NCBI RefSeq assembly: GCF_001440415.1
Contig: NZ_LLYA01000024.1
Coordinates: forward strand, 1 to 64,000
DNA from: Bradyrhizobium retamae
Lineage (GTDB): Bacteria; Pseudomonadota; Alphaproteobacteria; Rhizobiales; Xanthobacteraceae
Direction of reading: 5' to 3'
DNA: 64,000 nt
The position numbers and the translations under genes are program-made. The notes under the pieces are model-generated. The model made no database searches and was not told the DNA's origin. It saw only the letters and a program-made list of their open reading frames with translations. This document shows positions 62,514-64,000 of this stretch, one piece after another; position 1 is the first letter of the stretch; each line of letters starts with the position of its first letter.

Positions 62514-64000
62514 TCAGACCCCCGCCACCGACGACCAGATCTCCGCAAGCTTGCGCTTGAAGGCCTGCCAACTTGTCAGGGGCACGACCTTCTCTTCATC
62601 TTCCGGCAGCCGCAGGCCAACCACGTTGACGCGGCCGCCGCTGATATTGCGCGCGACAAGGACGATGGGATCGAGCGCCAGCTCCGCACCTTCCTTCGGC
62701 GCGTGGTCGAGATGGATATCGAAATAATCCGACAGCGTCAGCTTGGCCTGATCCTCGCTGATGGCGATACCATAGACCTCCGCCAGTTCACTCAGCGTGT
62801 GCTCGCCCGACACCATGAAGTCCCCGAGCAGATGCGGGTCGGGCGCCGTGCTCGGCGGCATATCGACAAAGAAACGATCCAGCGCCTCGGCCTTTTCCGG
62901 CGGCGCCAGCAGATAGATGTAATCGCCGGCCGCGATCGGGTCAGCCTCGGCGGGCGAGAGAATCCGCTCGTCGCGGATGACGAGCGTCGGTTTCGACCAG
63001 GATGGAATGAGGCCACGGCGGAAATACAGGCTCTTCGCCCGCACGGGATAACCGACCAGTTGCTGCTCGAGCTGGCCGGGCAGATCGAGCTCCACGCGCC
63101 GCGGACCGCGCTCCACGCGCGGCAGCGCCACGTGCAGCCAGCGCGCCGCCGGCGCCAGCGTCCAGCCCTGCAGCAACAGCGAGATGACGACCACGACAAA
63201 GGCGACGTCGAAGTACAGATAGGCTTTGGGCAGTCCGACCAGCATCGGGATCGAGGCAAGAAAGATCGCGACCGCGCCGCGCAGACCGGTCCAGGCGATG
63301 AAGATCCTCTCCCGCCAATTGAACCGGAACGGCGCCAGAGAAAGGAACACCGCGAGCGGCCGCGCCACCAACATCAGCACCAGCGCCACGGCCACGGCCG
63401 GAACGACGCTGTCCACCAGGCGCTGCGGCGACGCCAGAAGCCCAAGCAGGACGAACATCACGATCTGCGCGAGCCAGGTCGCGGCGTCGAGAAAGGTCAC
63501 CACCGAATTGTGGGCGCGCGTCGGCCGGTTGCCGATGATGATGCCGGCGAGATAGACGGCAAGAAATCCCGAGGCCTGCGAGATCTGCGCTGCGCCGAAG
63601 ATCACCAGCGCCGCCGTCGTGACAAAGGGCGCATGCAGGCCCTGTGGCAGCGCCACGCGATTGAGCGCCCGCACTATCAAATGGCCGCCGATCACGCCGA
63701 CGATGGCCCCGAGCAACCCTCCCCGAGCGAGTTCGATGGCGACATGCCCGGGTGAGCTTTCGCCGATCGAAATGAACTCGACCAGCATCAGGGTGAGGAA
63801 GATCGCGAACGGATCGTTAGTGCCGGATTCGGCTTCCAGCGTCGCTCCGACACGGGGGCGCAGGCGCAGGCCCTGCGTGTGCACGAGCAGGAACACCGCC
63901 GCAGCATCCGTCGACGCCACCACGGCTCCGACCAGCAGCGCCTCGGTCCAGTTCAGATCGAGCGCATATTTGGCCGCCGGCGCCGTGACCAGCGCCGTGA
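62514..64000 (-). CDS. K+/H+ antiporter CvrA/NhaP2-like (partial, 5' end outside window)
   Basis: CPA1-type antiporter. About 495 residues are present; the frame runs off the window at 64000. Membrane part: ATLEAESGTNDPFAIFLTLM (conserved ND ion-binding motif), AGIIIGNRPTRAHNSVVTFL, and RIFIAWTGLRGAVAIFLASI. The C-terminal cytoplasmic part has a TrkA-C domain (ADPIAAGDYIYLLAPPEKAE) and a CorC/HlyC-type domain ending GLRLPEDEEKVVPLTSWQAF. Such proteins exchange K+ for H+ across the inner membrane. Confidence 0.93.
   Translation of the reverse strand, partial: TALVTAPAAKYALDLNWTEALLVGAVVASTDAAAVFLLVHTQGLRLRPRVGATLEAESGTNDPFAIFLTLMLVEFISIGESSPGHVAIELARGGLLGAIVGVIGGHLIVRALNRVALPQGLHAPFVTTAALVIFGAAQISQASGFLAVYLAGIIIGNRPTRAHNSVVTFLDAATWLAQIVMFVLLGLLASPQRLVDSVVPAVAVALVLMLVARPLAVFLSLAPFRFNWRERIFIAWTGLRGAVAIFLASIPMLVGLPKAYLYFDVAFVVVVISLLLQGWTLAPAARWLHVALPRVERGPRRVELDLPGQLEQQLVGYPVRAKSLYFRRGLIPSWSKPTLVIRDERILSPAEADPIAAGDYIYLLAPPEKAEALDRFFVDMPPSTAPDPHLLGDFMVSGEHTLSELAEVYGIAISEDQAKLTLSDYFDIHLDHAPKEGAELALDPIVLVARNISGGRVNVVGLRLPEDEEKVVPLTSWQAFKRKLAEIWSSVAGV

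Overview
The window looks like chromosome of a high-GC alphaproteobacterium of the Bradyrhizobium / Rhodopseudomonas group (Nitrobacteraceae). The inference rests on the chvI-chvG-hprK-EIIA-HPr cluster, a GTG-started pckA near it, DUF2865, a HugZ-type protein, the truA-fmt-def block, the SRP RNA upstream of dnaX, and dense palindromic intergenic repeats of the rhizobial kind. No replication origin, prophage, CRISPR array, tRNA or rRNA gene was seen. Most of the window is housekeeping core with a few accessory inserts.

Layout. 0-4 kb: translation genes truA, fmt, def (minus), then rmuC. 4.0-4.4 kb: a 399-bp IS-like element made of two 44-bp inverted repeats that abut a GIY-YIG nuclease gene. 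4.4-12.6 kb: AmpG permease, a small secreted protein, recR-ybaB-dnaX, SRP RNA, HIT protein, NudC, a PfkB kinase and an Lrp/AsnC regulator. 12.7-21 kb: phosphomannomutase/phosphoglucomutase, a MntA-HepT toxin-antitoxin pair, a retropepsin-like protease, HrpB helicase, UDP-glucose dehydrogenase, an acyltransferase. 21-28.6 kb: DNA polymerase I with a ruined proofreading site, LysE exporter, GST, pyrE, DUF2865 and small proteins. 28.8-36.3 kb: glycogen phosphorylase, thioesterase, arginase, PEP carboxykinase, HugZ-like protein. 36.5-40.5 kb: ChvI/ChvG two-component system with the incomplete regulatory PTS. 40.7-50.6 kb: SDR, GT39-like membrane protein, LepA, MFS transporter, acyl-CoA dehydrogenase-like flavoprotein, DUF1801, PAS-GGDEF-EAL protein. 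51-55 kb: MepA endopeptidase with a Spy-like partner, then modABC. 55-59.4 kb: ilvD, a class III CoA-transferase and a GrdB-like protein. 59.5-64 kb: His-rich secreted peptide, LysR regulator, a frameshifted globin, DUF1330, a relic of an antiporter gene, dodecin, and the 3' part of a K+/H+ antiporter.

The most interesting structure is a family of paired-hairpin repeats with conserved edges (CTGTCAT ... CCAGTA) that recurs through the first 26 kb. One copy carries a GIY-YIG endonuclease gene exactly between its hairpins, with the Shine-Dalgarno supplied by the inner edge of the repeat. The ORF-less copies look like non-autonomous derivatives of such an element. Other notable points are the loss of the catalytic acidic residues of the 3'-5' exonuclease domain of Pol I, a one-base frameshift in a bacterial globin, and a degenerate duplicate of an antiporter 3' end beside the dodecin gene.
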